The notes: a model not told the origin generated them from the letters alone. Counted from the first letter of the stretch, positions 10,301 through 19,393 are shown. The stretch is 64,000 nucleotides of DNA from an uncultured Gemmatimonadota bacterium (GCA_902805735.1 CADCTW010000243.1:1-64000); one strand, 5' to 3'. Program-made: numbers and translations.

Positions 10301-10467
10301 ACCTGACCACCGCATGTGCGCACCTTCTGCAGGTGGAAGGATGGGTGCAGCAGGAGTTGGACGACATTCTCCACTCCGGAGACCCTGACGAATGCGCGGC
10401 CGCTCTCCTGGCTGCGCTGGACAGGATCGCCGCCGTCGATCGCCCCGAAGTTGCGGAGGTTTCTTGA
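7378..10467 (+). CDS. dpdH: DpdH: large P-loop ATPase of the dpd system
   Basis: 1029 residues from the ATG at 7378, which overlaps the dpdG stop; the longer ORF is a shadow extension. Walker A GDPGTGKSH lies near residue 85 and a likely Walker B (LAVFVEDVS) near 312. A cysteine set CDGCAVREGC near 421 may bind zinc. The second half is helical without recognised catalytic motifs. It resembles AAA/KAP-like ATPases that power restriction complexes. Neighbours and order (F-G-H-I) fit DpdH. What it moves or remodels is not visible from sequence. Confidence 0.78.
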   Translation: MTMHTIKAPAVVPAEPGRPCWTHKAVAVAIPRIAQLDESRVDYFLASHTPIDGLRDTRTGDLLGEEELFASIADPAHGDVLALVHGDPGTGKSHLIHWLNLRLRRALAEGELQGAVPVLVQRRSGSLRDALEQLVRQLPEEFAGYLDPVRNAIDQITPEIARRELAGELNMELGVRRATRGRPPITGELRRIEDLVASPGFRDWLSREGGPIDRIVRLLSDASEVEERDAPPVFAPRDFLLEDGRYNRENTPTVLRLIDDLEDEAELRDEAARHFNEVLPDALREVTRLTGSLREIFDRIRTDLRARGEWLAVFVEDVSVMSALDQEVVNMFEPQGRDELCRTIAVLGLTLPGMQRLRDNQKERATHTISVGEGSDTDWVGDREGVARFTARYLNALRLPAEEVADIARRRRASRGDVDASACDGCAVREGCHSAFGFVELEGTRIGTFPFSVDAPQRLVSNLNEGSDGVRRNPRGLLMHVVHPVVAAHPSLEIGEFPSLHLAVRPPVLPYWATFEERFCGNWTPAERTRLRTLAQFWIRADSADEAASELARFLAPLRFPTFTGAAVERRPEPAGTPAPGPRPEDGAGPAPEPRVHPKLERLLRELDDWMAGGDLADAHARELIAELALKSIRWEDQREVPQRIWREMLKGYEWVNIEGMRSRLKNRTGFSVSIERSAETRDLIESLAQFEWTGSNSWNFEDGERHKRRVSAWLRRHQGRLHAALHPRGGLDPEAPVRVAVQFLAAVSMAERRGRIPEEADRRIASVLAPPGEAPPVGLSAQWQGAIASFRAHHSRVREFLLGEVTVPQGATGGINFIDPLPILRALAEFDASPRVDDLDERFFTQFWSSRYAALEGLPGLGALSLYGTVEGAALAELLERVRASLGEWGYVEDDLAASVQAFFTDLAAEIKAERESEVFASAPLFDGLSARQLADRTRRWARAAGAAAVAAAPADPVDTLLHDPAPLREVDEHLTTACAHLLQVEGWVQQELDDILHSGDPDECAAALLAALDRIAAVDRPEVAEVS

Positions 10468-11156
10468 TAGGACAAACGCGTCTCCAGCGCCTGCGTACCG
10501 ACGTATGTGCCATCCCGGACAAGCGCGGGCGCCAGGAACTAGTGGGTGCGCTCCAGCACTACGGCGCACGGGCGCACGCCGGAGCCGAGGCGCTCGAGGC
10601 AACTGCCAACTCCGAGAGGTGGGTCCGGGTCGTGTTCCCGAACCTCTCCACGGCGTCCCACGCGCACCGCCGGAAAGCCTCCTCAACTGCGGCGAAACTG
10701 GCGGACACCGTGCGCGCCGGTGCGGGCGCGGTGAACGAGGCCGGAGTGAGCGCCGCCTTTGCCAGCCTCGGCGACCACATCACCAGCGCCCAGAAGGCGC
10801 TGCGCGATCCGTGGACCCGACAGATGGAGCAGCGCCTGAAGGGCTTCGAGGCGCTGCTGGGTGCGGCAGAGACAGCCGGGCTCCCGGGGCGGCACGCGCT
10901 CGCGGCACAGATCACCCGGCTGCGCGTCCAGGCGCGAATGCCGCCCGCCGACGAGGAGACCGCGCGGGGCGTCGCGGATGCTTTCACCGAGTTGGCTGCG
11001 GTGGTCGGCCGCCTCGGGCTCGGGGGAGCGGCCGGCGAGTTCCTCGTTGGTGCGGCTGGCTCCCACGGAGATCCACGTGCGCTCGCGGACCCGGAGGTGC
11101 GTGCCTTTTTGGATCGCCATTCGCTTTGGGAGGTCCTCGTGGTGTCGTTCCGCTAA
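10464..11156 (+). CDS. dpdI: DpdI: helical dpd-cluster protein
   Basis: 230 residues from the TTG at 10464, which overlaps the dpdH stop and has GGAGG just upstream. The protein is nearly all helical, Ala- and Arg-rich (for example TAAKLADTVRAGAGAVNEAG), with no enzyme motif. The name rests on its place after the DpdH ATPase. Reported genetics link dpdI to restriction. It ends the E-to-I block; about 300 nt separate it from dpdJ, so dpdJ may have its own promoter. Confidence 0.62.
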   Translation: MIGQTRLQRLRTDVCAIPDKRGRQELVGALQHYGARAHAGAEALEATANSERWVRVVFPNLSTASHAHRRKASSTAAKLADTVRAGAGAVNEAGVSAAFASLGDHITSAQKALRDPWTRQMEQRLKGFEALLGAAETAGLPGRHALAAQITRLRVQARMPPADEETARGVADAFTELAAVVGRLGLGGAAGEFLVGAAGSHGDPRALADPEVRAFLDRHSLWEVLVVSFR

Positions 11157-11460
11157 GTCCGGGGCCTATCTCGTCCGTTGAACGGGGTGCGCCGGCCGGG
11201 GTCGCTGCATATGTTGTCCAATCGTGACTATTCGGCCACCACAGGACGGTGGGTGAACGATAGATGGCACAATGTACCGAGGCTTCTCGACGCTCGCGGC
11301 TCGGAAATGATGCTTGTTCGAACGCATCGTCGGGCCAGAACGATCGTGATGCAGTGGGGACTCCGTGCATCCTGAGGCTTCATGATTCGACAACCGCACA
11401 TGCCGGCTGAGCAGTTGAACTGAACACAGACCCAAAATCACTCATTCCGAGTTCTTCACG
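11157..11460. other. Intergenic spacer between dpdI and dpdJ
   Basis: 304 nt without a credible gene. The 65-aa ORF inside (11178-11375) has no coding character. The stretch is AT-richer than its surroundings and may hold the dpdJ promoter, for example around TTGTCC (11216) and ACAATG (11270), but I cannot assign -35/-10 boxes with confidence. Confidence 0.4.
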
Positions 11461-14400
11461 ATGCCGCCCATCGCCCCGCCGCAACTCGACGTTCTGTTCA
11501 CCGCGTTTCGCGATTCCCGATATCTCAACCATTCGCTGGACAGGACAGTGAGGCTCCTCGGAGTGAGCGAGGCGGTAGCGCGTGCACGCATCCGTGACAC
11601 GCCCGAACTGGAGGTAGAACGGATCCACACTACGAAGGCGCCGGAAGGCTTCTTCGATGTGGTCCGTCCCGTGTTCACCCCGGAGAACATCGTGCGCCTC
11701 GCCCCCATTGCGGTGCACCGCCTTGCCGCCAGCTTCGGCAAGTCGGCCGAGGGAGCGCGGGCCTTGGAGGCTGTCCTCAATGGTGGAGGCGAAGCAGCGG
11801 CGTTCCACATCCGGGATGGCGAGGTGCTCCCCGGTCCTGGGGCCTCCGATCCGGTGAGGGTCGTACCACCCAACACGATGGATCACGCCCCTGCCGCGTA
11901 CGTTGCCGGTCCCCTGGATGAGGCCGAGGACCTGCGGGTCCTCGGCCACCTGGAGAATCTGGAGGCGGAGCGGATCAATTTCGGCGTGTACGAAACGTTC
12001 GTCCCCGTGGCGGAGTTGCTGCGCCGCATCCAGGAAATGGAGCCCGGCCTGCGCTCGGCCGCGCCAGCGGAACTGGAGGCAGCAGTTGAGAGGCTGGGGC
12101 GCCACCAGTACTTAATCCGCCTGGCGGAGGATCGCGTGCGGAGCCGCATCAGCGAGACGGTTCGAGTGCTGAAGCGGGTGAAACAGCGCTTCAACGACGG
12201 CGATTCAGGCACGGCCCCTTACCTCGTGCACTCGGTGCGAGTGCACTTCGCGGATCGGAAGCGGCTCGACCGTACCCAGCACACGCTCGCGGATGCGCTC
12301 GACGGCGTGTTCGAATGGAGCAGGGGAAAGGGAATGCGCGTGGACCGCGCGCGCCATGCGCTGCTTGAGGGGTTTGCCCGGGCGATAAATAGCCCGGACC
12401 CCGCGGATGTGCGGATCACGCGGATCCAGAGGGACGCGATCGATTTGATTGGCAAGCAGTATCTCGACCGTGGGGGGCGCGGGTATGTGATCACGGGAAA
12501 CACCGGGAGCGGGAAAACCGAGGCGGCGCTCTTCCCGCTCCTACTCGGGGCCATGGAGGAGAAACTCCGGGCGCCGGAGGCGGCGGACGGGTGCAAGGTG
12601 ATCCTAGTCTACCCGCGGCAGGAGCTCGCCAAAAACCAGTTGCAGCGCATCTGCCGCTACCTGGCATACATCAATCAAGAGCTTGCCAACCGCGGCGGCG
12701 GGGATGCGGCGCTCACCACAGGCATCTTGTTCGGTGACACCCCGTTCGACCAGACCGACTTGGAGAGTGCCTCCAAGCGCGGCTGGGAGGAGGCGGATGG
12801 CCGCCGAGTCGTTCCGTACTTCCTGGGAGAGGGAGACCGTCCGGTTACGATGAGCGCGTTCCATGGGGGGGTCGGGGCGATCCGCTCCTCTCCCGGCGGG
12901 TTCGCGGACGGTGGATGGGAGTTTGAGGGATTCCGCGCCACTCGCGACGCCATGCGCCGCTCCCCGCCGGACATCCTTATCGTCACCACCGAGACTCTGC
13001 ACCGCTGGTTGATGGATCCCGAAGCGAACGAACTTTTCGGGGTACGCCGGGCCGGGGGCGGAGCCGCGCGGTTCACCGTTCCCCGCGCGGTCGTGTTCGA
13101 CGAGATCCATCTCTACGACACGACGCACGGTGCCCAGATTGGGATGCTCCTGAGGCGGTTGCGCAATCGTCTCAATCGGGGCATGGCGTCCGCTGCAGCC
13201 GGGTGGGCACACCCGCTGGTGATCGGGATGAGCGCCACGATCGGCGACCCCGCTGACTTCTGGGAGCGCCTGACAGGCCTTCCTGGAGGGTTGATCACAG
13301 CATTGAACCCGGAGCCCGGCGACATGGAGGCTGCGCAGGGGCGCGAGTACTTCCTGTTCATCCGCCCGGAAGGGTACTCGCGGGGCAAGCTGGTCGGTGA
13401 CGCGACGGTTGCGATCCAGACGGTGATGGCGCTCGCCCACAACCTCCGCCGCCGCGGTCCTCAGTGGAATGGTGCCCAGTTGCGCGAGCCCGCCAAGCAC
13501 CGGGCGCTCGTCTTCCAGGACTCCATCTCCAAAATCAAGAAGCTGGCGCTGGAATTCATGGACGCCGAATCCAACAACTTCCTGGCCCGGCTCCGGCTCG
13601 CCACGCCCGCCGGTCCGGACCCGCTCGCTTCTCCCCAATTTGACGACGGCGAGTACTGGGTGTTCGACGCGGGCGACCCCTTCCAGTACAGCGAGCGGCG
13701 TGTGGCGGACGGGGACGCGCCCGTCGCGCTCACCTCGCCGGACCTCCCTGTGTACGGCGCGAACAAGGGGTCGCACCTGCTCAAGAAGGACATCGTGTTC
13801 GCCACCAGCGTGCTGGAGGTAGGATACGACGACCCGTCCATTCAGCTCGTCCTCCAGCACCACGCGCCGCGCAACGTTGCCAGCTTCGTGCAGAAGAAGG
13901 GGCGCGCCGGCAGATCGCTGCAGGACCGGCCCGTCACGGCCGTCACCCTGTCGCGTCTGTCGTACCGCGATGCCTTCTACTACCAGAACCCGCGCCTGCT
14001 GTACGACCCGTCGGATTACCGCCCCCCGCTGAACGTCGAGAACTACTTCGTCCAGCGGTTCCAGTCGGTGGCGATGCTCTTCGACGAACTCGCGCGGCTG
14101 ACTGGACAGAACCTCACCAAGCTCCAGCCGGATCCGACGCAGGACGACGTCGAAGCGCGTCTGCGCGCCGTCGACCAGCACATCGTGGATCACGCCGGTG
14201 CGCTAGAGGCAGCATACGCCCATGTGACCGCCGACTCTTTCCGCCGCATGCACCCCACTTTACGTACAGTGTGGGAGTGGTTTCGTGACGGCATCATGGA
14301 ACCGGCGGTGATGCACGAGGTGCGCGGAAAGCAGGATCTCGTGCGAGGGCACCCCGAACTGCCCGATACGCTCTTCGGCACGATCAACTTGCCCACGCTT

Positions 14401-16791
14401 CGCGTGGTCTACCCACGTGAGAACAGGAACCAGAACCGTAATCAGAACCAAAACCAGAGGCGTTTCGGAGGGGAGGAGGAGGATGTCGCGCTCGCCTTTG
14501 GAGAGGTCGCGCCGGGCAAGGTGACGCGCCGGTACGGGCACGGGCACGTGCTCCACTGGCGTCGGCCCAAGCCGTGGGTAGACATTGAGCGCTACAAGCG
14601 CGGTGCCGGTCCGTTCAACCCCGCGCTCGTCCAGTCGCTCCCGGCGATCTGGGGCCCTGACTGGGCGGACTACCTGCCGCGCCAACTGCACGGGATGTAC
14701 GCGAACGCGCTGCCGTCCCGCTTCTATCGTGCCCGGTTCGTGGAAGTGTGGGATTTCGGCTCCCTCGATCCCAATGATCCGCGCGAGCCGCAGGACGACT
14801 GGGTTGACTGGGGTGAGCTCCTCCCCAACGGCGAGGTGACCGTCAAGTTCTGGAGGAACGGGCCGCCTCCGGTCCACTACTCCGACCACTTCCGGCGTAC
14901 GCGCAATCCGGACGTGGATCCTTGGCGGAGGGTTCTACCCGACTCGAACAGCTTTCCGCTGTCGTCGGCGTACGTCCGTCCCCACCAGGAGGGCGAGGAG
15001 ATCTCTCCGGATGCCGGCGGGATCAACCTCCCGCCCTTCTTCCCGGGCCTGCTGGATGAACTCCGGCTCTACTGTGGCGAGGTGGACGGGAGGCGGTCCG
15101 CTCTCGACGTTTGGGAGATCCACTATGGCGCCGAAGCCAGCGTGAAGCTGCGATCAGAGCGTCCTCGAGACCCGCATGCGGGCACGGGACACGCTCTGGT
15201 CCGGTACTTCGGGGGAGACGAGAACCAGCGGCTTCCCACCCTGTATGGGTACGACCTGAACACCGAGGGGCTCCGCGCGCCTTACGACCCAAACTGCTTA
15301 GAAGAAAACGCCCAGGCCGTATTTGACGAGTTGTGGAACGAACCCAACCAGCGGAACCACCTCCAGGACAAGTACCTGCGCTACCTGCTCAAGACAGAGA
15401 CCTGGCCGGCGGGCGCTCCCGACCCGATGAACCTATTCGACGTCCGTGTAGCGGCGGAGTTGATCTCCACCCTGCGCGCCGAGGCACGCGCGCAGCAGGT
15501 CGCCCCTGGCGCCTTCCTGGATGCCCTCACGAGCGATCCGGGCCTGGCGGGGATGGTCGCGGATGCACGCGCCCGCTACTGGCGCGACACACGGGTCCTG
15601 AACGACGGCTTTGTCGCGAGGTTCACCTCCACCCTTACAACGCCGGCGACGCGCCCGTTCCTTGACCGTTTGTTCCAGCAGATCCAGAGTTCGACCCGTG
15701 TGCGGGAGTTCCTGCAGGTGACGATCCTGCACTCGCTGAAGCACGCCGTTCGCCACCTTTTCATCACGGAGGGAAGCACCCGCGACGAGGAGGTCGGAAG
15801 CTTCGGGATGTTCCGGCTGACGCACCCACAGTGGTCTCCGAATAGCGATTTTTACGTCTACGAGCGCAACCAGGATGGCAACGGCGCCACCCGCCTTGTG
15901 GGCGCCATCCGCGAGCCCCAGCGCCTCCCCCACTTGGTGGAGCGGTGGTGGGACGTAACCATGTCGTGTCCGGTGGGCGACGAGGAGGATTTCCTTCGCG
16001 CAGCGCTGACGGCCCACGGGGCCGCGCTCCGTGGTCTCTCGGCCGGGTTCTTCGCTGCGCCCCTCCCTGAGCGGCAGTCGCCCAAGGAGGACCTGATCGC
16101 GATGTTCCCGGCCCTCGCCCGGGATCTCGGGCTGCTGGGCAGACTGGCCGGGATCCTCACGTCACAGGTCGAGTTCGGCGGCGGGGGCGCGATCCCTCTG
16201 GTGGAACTCCACCTTGAGATTGAGGCACTGCGTGCCGTGCTCGCAGCCCGCTTCGGCCGGCCGCCGACCCAGGCGGAACTCGCCGGCCACGCGGCCACCG
16301 AGGTGGATAACGACCCGGCGGCGGCTCGGTTTCCCGCTTTGGGCGCGCTGCGTGCGCTGTACCGCGCGCACCGGCAGGAGGTGGGTGGGCACGACGACGA
16401 GGCACCGTCCAACGATCTGGAGCGGTTCATGGATCAGGTGCAGCACCTCTCGTTGGGTACCTGCGTTGACGCGTGCGCCGCGTGCCTGGCGTCCACCTGC
16501 GGCATGGGTCACATCGAGGTGATGCGCCACACGCTTTCCCGCCGCTACCTCAAACGGGTGCACGAATGGCTCACCCGTCCGTTCACCGTCGCCTTACACG
16601 CGGGGGTGACCGAGGACGACATCGTGCGCGCCGCGGGGGCGGGCGGCGGTTGGGTAATCCTGACGTACCAGGACCGCATTCCGGAGCAACTCAACCTGCC
16701 CCTGCGCGACCAGTTCGAACTGCTCGGGCGGATGTTTGACTACGAGCGCATGGAACTCCGGTCCGTCCGGCGGATCGCAGGCAACGAGTGA
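11461..16791 (+). CDS. dpdJ: DpdJ: giant DEAD/DEAH helicase with zinc-binding C-terminus
   Basis: A 1776-residue SF2 helicase. Walker A TGNTGSGKTEAA is near residue 346, motif II DEIHLYD near 547, motif III SATIGD near 592, and motif VI QKKGRAGRS near 812. A long region follows, ending in cysteines CVDACAACLASTC near 1670, like the MZB/DUF1998 zinc module of MrfA/Lhr-type helicases. A low-complexity NRNQNRNQNQNQRR linker occurs near 985. The large helicase before the PLD-like dpdK matches dpdJ. The gene overlaps dpdK by 4 nt. It is probably part of restriction of DNA lacking the 7-deazaguanine mark. The start is ATG 11461 with a weak ribosome site. Confidence 0.85.
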   Translation: MPPIAPPQLDVLFTAFRDSRYLNHSLDRTVRLLGVSEAVARARIRDTPELEVERIHTTKAPEGFFDVVRPVFTPENIVRLAPIAVHRLAASFGKSAEGARALEAVLNGGGEAAAFHIRDGEVLPGPGASDPVRVVPPNTMDHAPAAYVAGPLDEAEDLRVLGHLENLEAERINFGVYETFVPVAELLRRIQEMEPGLRSAAPAELEAAVERLGRHQYLIRLAEDRVRSRISETVRVLKRVKQRFNDGDSGTAPYLVHSVRVHFADRKRLDRTQHTLADALDGVFEWSRGKGMRVDRARHALLEGFARAINSPDPADVRITRIQRDAIDLIGKQYLDRGGRGYVITGNTGSGKTEAALFPLLLGAMEEKLRAPEAADGCKVILVYPRQELAKNQLQRICRYLAYINQELANRGGGDAALTTGILFGDTPFDQTDLESASKRGWEEADGRRVVPYFLGEGDRPVTMSAFHGGVGAIRSSPGGFADGGWEFEGFRATRDAMRRSPPDILIVTTETLHRWLMDPEANELFGVRRAGGGAARFTVPRAVVFDEIHLYDTTHGAQIGMLLRRLRNRLNRGMASAAAGWAHPLVIGMSATIGDPADFWERLTGLPGGLITALNPEPGDMEAAQGREYFLFIRPEGYSRGKLVGDATVAIQTVMALAHNLRRRGPQWNGAQLREPAKHRALVFQDSISKIKKLALEFMDAESNNFLARLRLATPAGPDPLASPQFDDGEYWVFDAGDPFQYSERRVADGDAPVALTSPDLPVYGANKGSHLLKKDIVFATSVLEVGYDDPSIQLVLQHHAPRNVASFVQKKGRAGRSLQDRPVTAVTLSRLSYRDAFYYQNPRLLYDPSDYRPPLNVENYFVQRFQSVAMLFDELARLTGQNLTKLQPDPTQDDVEARLRAVDQHIVDHAGALEAAYAHVTADSFRRMHPTLRTVWEWFRDGIMEPAVMHEVRGKQDLVRGHPELPDTLFGTINLPTLRVVYPRENRNQNRNQNQNQRRFGGEEEDVALAFGEVAPGKVTRRYGHGHVLHWRRPKPWVDIERYKRGAGPFNPALVQSLPAIWGPDWADYLPRQLHGMYANALPSRFYRARFVEVWDFGSLDPNDPREPQDDWVDWGELLPNGEVTVKFWRNGPPPVHYSDHFRRTRNPDVDPWRRVLPDSNSFPLSSAYVRPHQEGEEISPDAGGINLPPFFPGLLDELRLYCGEVDGRRSALDVWEIHYGAEASVKLRSERPRDPHAGTGHALVRYFGGDENQRLPTLYGYDLNTEGLRAPYDPNCLEENAQAVFDELWNEPNQRNHLQDKYLRYLLKTETWPAGAPDPMNLFDVRVAAELISTLRAEARAQQVAPGAFLDALTSDPGLAGMVADARARYWRDTRVLNDGFVARFTSTLTTPATRPFLDRLFQQIQSSTRVREFLQVTILHSLKHAVRHLFITEGSTRDEEVGSFGMFRLTHPQWSPNSDFYVYERNQDGNGATRLVGAIREPQRLPHLVERWWDVTMSCPVGDEEDFLRAALTAHGAALRGLSAGFFAAPLPERQSPKEDLIAMFPALARDLGLLGRLAGILTSQVEFGGGGAIPLVELHLEIEALRAVLAARFGRPPTQAELAGHAATEVDNDPAAARFPALGALRALYRAHRQEVGGHDDEAPSNDLERFMDQVQHLSLGTCVDACAACLASTCGMGHIEVMRHTLSRRYLKRVHEWLTRPFTVALHAGVTEDDIVRAAGAGGGWVILTYQDRIPEQLNLPLRDQFELLGRMFDYERMELRSVRRIAGNE

Positions 16792-17582
16792 GGATCTATA
16801 CCCGAGATCGCAGCCCTGACCTGCGGCACGGCCTCCTCACGCACCTGCTGGACGCATTCGACGCACCGCCCGGCGACCTCCTGCTCATCAGCCCCTGGCT
16901 CCGCGACGTGGACCTCCCCGTCGCGGATGCCGGGCACTTCTCGACGGTGTTCGGTGGGCACCGCGAACGGGTGGCGCTCTCCGAACTGCTTGGTCGGCTC
17001 GTCGCTCGGCACCGGGTGGTGGTGGTCGTCAAGCCGCCCGCGGAGCTGATCCCGCTGGACCGGTTGAGGCGCCTGGTGCAGGTGCTGGCTGCACGCGCTG
17101 CCTTGCTCGCCGAGGTGCGCATCCGAGACTTCGACGTCACCGAGCGCACCGCGGTCACGTTCGGCACGGAAGCAGAAGGGCTCGAGCAGGAGTTCACGAA
17201 GCACGCAGCCACCCTGCACATGGTCTCCGCCCTACGCGCGACGGGCGCAGAGATCCGCTTCCTCGACAATCTGCACGCAAAGTTCCTTTGGAGCCGGGCC
17301 GGTGCCATGCTCGGCAGCGCCAACTTCACGAACGCTGGCTTTGGCAGGAACGAAGAACTCATGGTGGAGATCACCACGCGGGAGGAGCACGAGCGATTGG
17401 GAGCGACCGCGCTCGAGTTCGTGGGCCGCGCCACCGCGGCAGCGGCGTACGACCTGGGAGCTGGTCTGCGGAGCGCCGGCATCCAGCCCGCGCAGTTCCA
17501 TGAATGGCCTTCCGTTTTGGAGGTGGGCGGGCGGGCCCAGGCCGCGTCGCTCACACGCGAGCTCCAAACATTCCTGCCGTAA
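16788..17582 (+). CDS. dpdK: DpdK: phospholipase D-like nuclease
   Basis: 264 residues starting at GTG 16788, overlapping the dpdJ stop. One HKD-type motif is seen, HAKFLWSRAGAMLGSANFTN near residues 164-183, the PLD superfamily signature found in nucleases such as Nuc and DrmC. A single motif suggests a dimeric active site. It is the probable DNA-cutting component paired with the DpdJ helicase; PLD-helicase pairing is also seen in DISARM. The last gene before the iteron region. Confidence 0.84.
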   Translation: MRIYTRDRSPDLRHGLLTHLLDAFDAPPGDLLLISPWLRDVDLPVADAGHFSTVFGGHRERVALSELLGRLVARHRVVVVVKPPAELIPLDRLRRLVQVLAARAALLAEVRIRDFDVTERTAVTFGTEAEGLEQEFTKHAATLHMVSALRATGAEIRFLDNLHAKFLWSRAGAMLGSANFTNAGFGRNEELMVEITTREEHERLGATALEFVGRATAAAAYDLGAGLRSAGIQPAQFHEWPSVLEVGGRAQAASLTRELQTFLP

Positions 17583-17640
17583 CGCCGACCGTGCCCGAAC
17601 ACCCACCGCAGGATTGCCGGCCTGGCACGCGACACGCATG

Positions 17641-17690
17641 TTACCCTGTGTTACCGGAGTTTACCACGTGTTACATCGTGTAACCTTGTG
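17641..17690. promoter_or_regulatory. Five tandem 10-bp iterons (TTACC type), probable operator
   Basis: Consecutive units TTACCCTGTG, TTACCGGAGT, TTACCACGTG, TTACATCGTG and TAACCTTGTG abut with no spacer. The consensus is TTACC..GTG at exactly one helical turn, so all units face the same side of the DNA. They lie 40 nt before the HTH gene at 17731 and upstream of the preQ0/modification operon. The likely use is cooperative binding of that regulator to control queC onward; an iteron-type binding site for another protein is also possible. Confidence 0.7.
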
Positions 17691-17730
17691 GAACACCGCG
17701 CGACCTGGGTTGCGCCCCTCCCGCACCGGC

Positions 17731-17979
17731 ATGCCCATCGAGATCGAAGGGGCTGTCTACTTCTCGGCAGACGAGGTTATCGACACGCTAGGCGTGTCGC
17801 GGCAGACCCTTTGGCGCTGGCGGCGCAAGGGGGTGGTGCCGTCGGGCCGACGTTTCCGCGACCGCCAAATCGTGTTCACGCCTCACGAGTTCCAGCAGGT
17901 CCGCGAGTACGCCAACCGGGTCGAGCCCCTCGACGTGGGCGCCAGGGAGCAACTCAAGCTCTTCAACGGAGCCGCCTGA
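17731..17979 (+). CDS. Small MerR/excisionase-like HTH regulator of the modification operon
   Basis: 82 residues from ATG 17731. Residues 10-45 (YFSADEVIDTLGVSRQTLWRWRRKG) form a MerR-like winged helix: a helix-turn-helix followed by a basic W-R-W-R-R recognition helix. The rest is a short helical tail. The longer ORF upstream is a shadow of dpdK. It sits between the iterons and queC, 10 nt before a strong queC ribosome site, so autoregulation of the que-dpdA-dpdB operon is a reasonable inference. It has no effector domain and is not a standard member of the Salmonella cluster. Confidence 0.75.
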   Translation: MPIEIEGAVYFSADEVIDTLGVSRQTLWRWRRKGVVPSGRRFRDRQIVFTPHEFQQVREYANRVEPLDVGAREQLKLFNGAA

Positions 17980-17989
17980 AGGAGGCGAG

Positions 17990-18700
17990 ATGAAGCCCAG
18001 AGCTGTAGTGCTGCTGAGCGGCGGTCTGGACAGCACCACGTTGTTCTACCGCCTGGCCAGCGAGGGGTATGCGCTGCACGGCCTCTCGGTGGACTACGGA
18101 CAGCGCCACCGCAAGGAGATGGAGTTCGCGCGGCGGACCGCTGCGCGCCTGGGAGCGGCCTACGACATCGTCGACCTGACGAGCGTGACGCATCTACTCA
18201 CCACCTCGGCGCTCACAAACCGGGCTGTCGAGGTGCCCGAGGGGCACTACGAGGCGGAGACGATGCAACTAACGGTTGTTCCCAACCGCAACGCGCTCAT
18301 GCTCGCGGCAGCTTTTGGTGTGGCGGCTAGCGAAGGCGCGGTTCTCGTGGCTGCGGCGGTGCACTCCGGCGACCACGCGATCTATCCGGATTGTCGGCGG
18401 GACTTCATCGAGCGCTTCCAAGCGATGCAGGACGCCTCTCTGGGTGCCCACATCGAACTCTCTACCCCGTACCTGGACGTCGACAAGGTGGCGATCGCCC
18501 GTGATGCCCGCCGGCTGGGTGTGCCGCTGGCCGACACATGGTCGTGCTATCGGGGGGGCGCGGACCATTGCGGCCGCTGCGGCACGTGTGTCGAGCGCGC
18601 ATGGGCCATCGCCCAGGCGGGGATCGCCGACCCGACTGTGTACGAGGATCCCGGATACTGGAGACAAGTCATGGAGGAGCCCGCGGTGGCGCTGTCGTGA
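17990..18700 (+). CDS. queC: QueC: 7-cyano-7-deazaguanine (preQ0) synthase
   Basis: 236 residues, normal QueC length. PP-loop SGGLDST near residue 8 activates 7-carboxy-7-deazaguanine with ATP; SVDYGQRHRKE follows, and the C-terminal zinc site is CYRGGADHCGRCGTC near 187-201. Reaction: CDG plus ammonia to preQ0. AAGGAGG five bases before the ATG is a strong ribosome site. The stop overlaps the queE GTG. In this context it supplies preQ0 for DpdA to insert into DNA, although the product could also enter tRNA queuosine synthesis. Confidence 0.95.
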   Translation: MKPRAVVLLSGGLDSTTLFYRLASEGYALHGLSVDYGQRHRKEMEFARRTAARLGAAYDIVDLTSVTHLLTTSALTNRAVEVPEGHYEAETMQLTVVPNRNALMLAAAFGVAASEGAVLVAAAVHSGDHAIYPDCRRDFIERFQAMQDASLGAHIELSTPYLDVDKVAIARDARRLGVPLADTWSCYRGGADHCGRCGTCVERAWAIAQAGIADPTVYEDPGYWRQVMEEPAVALS

Positions 18701-19389
18701 CAGGGGTAGACGTCGCCGAGCCTGCGGACGCGCGGGAGGGGCTCGCCCGCGTTCGCAGGTACGGAATCAAAGAGGTCTTTCCCACGCTGCAGGGCGAAGG
18801 CGCACAAGCCGGCACCCCCGCGGTCTTCCTCCGCTTCGCGGGGTGTAACCTGGGGCTGGAGGTGTGCCCCTGGTGTGACACCGACTGGGCGCGGGCGGAC
18901 CACGTGATCGACGCCGACGGAACGCTGCAGCTCGTCGAAGGCGCGGCCGTTGAGGGGTTCGGCTCTGAGCGCCCCGGCCTGCTCGTTGTGGTCACCGGCG
19001 GCGAACCGTCGCTCCAGTTCGACGCCCCGCTGTCCGTCGCCCTCCGCGCGCGTGGGTACCGGATCGCCATGGAGTCTAATGGCTCCAGACCGGTTGACCG
19101 GACGCTGGTCGACTGGCTGACGATCAGCCCCAAACAACCGGACTTCATTCAGAGGGAAGGGGACGAACTGAAGCTCCTCTTCATGGGCGGCAGCACACCG
19201 GGCCTCACCCCAGACGTAGAGACAGTGCGGCGCATCACGGCGGACACGGAGTTCGCACACTACTTCCTGCAGCCGGTGGACCTCCCCGGGCGCGGTCCCA
19301 ACTACGCCGAGGTGATCCAAGCCGTCATGGAGTTAGGCCCGCCCTGGCGTCTATCCGTGCAGACGCACAAGGTCACCGGAATCCGGTAA
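18697..19389 (+). CDS. queE: QueE: 7-carboxy-7-deazaguanine synthase (radical SAM)
   Basis: 230 residues from GTG 18697, overlapping queC by 4 nt; the longer ORF to 18538 is a queC shadow. FPTLQGEG and RFAGCNL are QueE signatures. The iron-sulfur motif is [11 protein letters not shown], i.e. CX6CX2C, with three residues more than the usual CX3CX2C; QueE enzymes with altered spacing are known. GGEPSLQ is the SAM-binding GGE motif. It converts 6-carboxytetrahydropterin to CDG, the step between QueD and QueC. Confidence 0.93.
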   Translation: MTGVDVAEPADAREGLARVRRYGIKEVFPTLQGEGAQAGTPAVFLRFAGCNLGLEVCPWCDTDWARADHVIDADGTLQLVEGAAVEGFGSERPGLLVVVTGGEPSLQFDAPLSVALRARGYRIAMESNGSRPVDRTLVDWLTISPKQPDFIQREGDELKLLFMGGSTPGLTPDVETVRRITADTEFAHYFLQPVDLPGRGPNYAEVIQAVMELGPPWRLSVQTHKVTGIR

Positions 19390-19393
19390 GCGC

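Noticed and set aside
12604-14193. 529-aa minus-strand ORF inside dpdJ
   Set aside because: It is a frame shadow of a gene with strong helicase motifs on the plus strand, and its own translation has no family character.
17641-17690. CRISPR array
   Set aside because: The 10-bp repeats abut without spacers. No array of 23-47-bp repeats with spacers exists anywhere in the window, and the Cas4-like nuclease stands alone.
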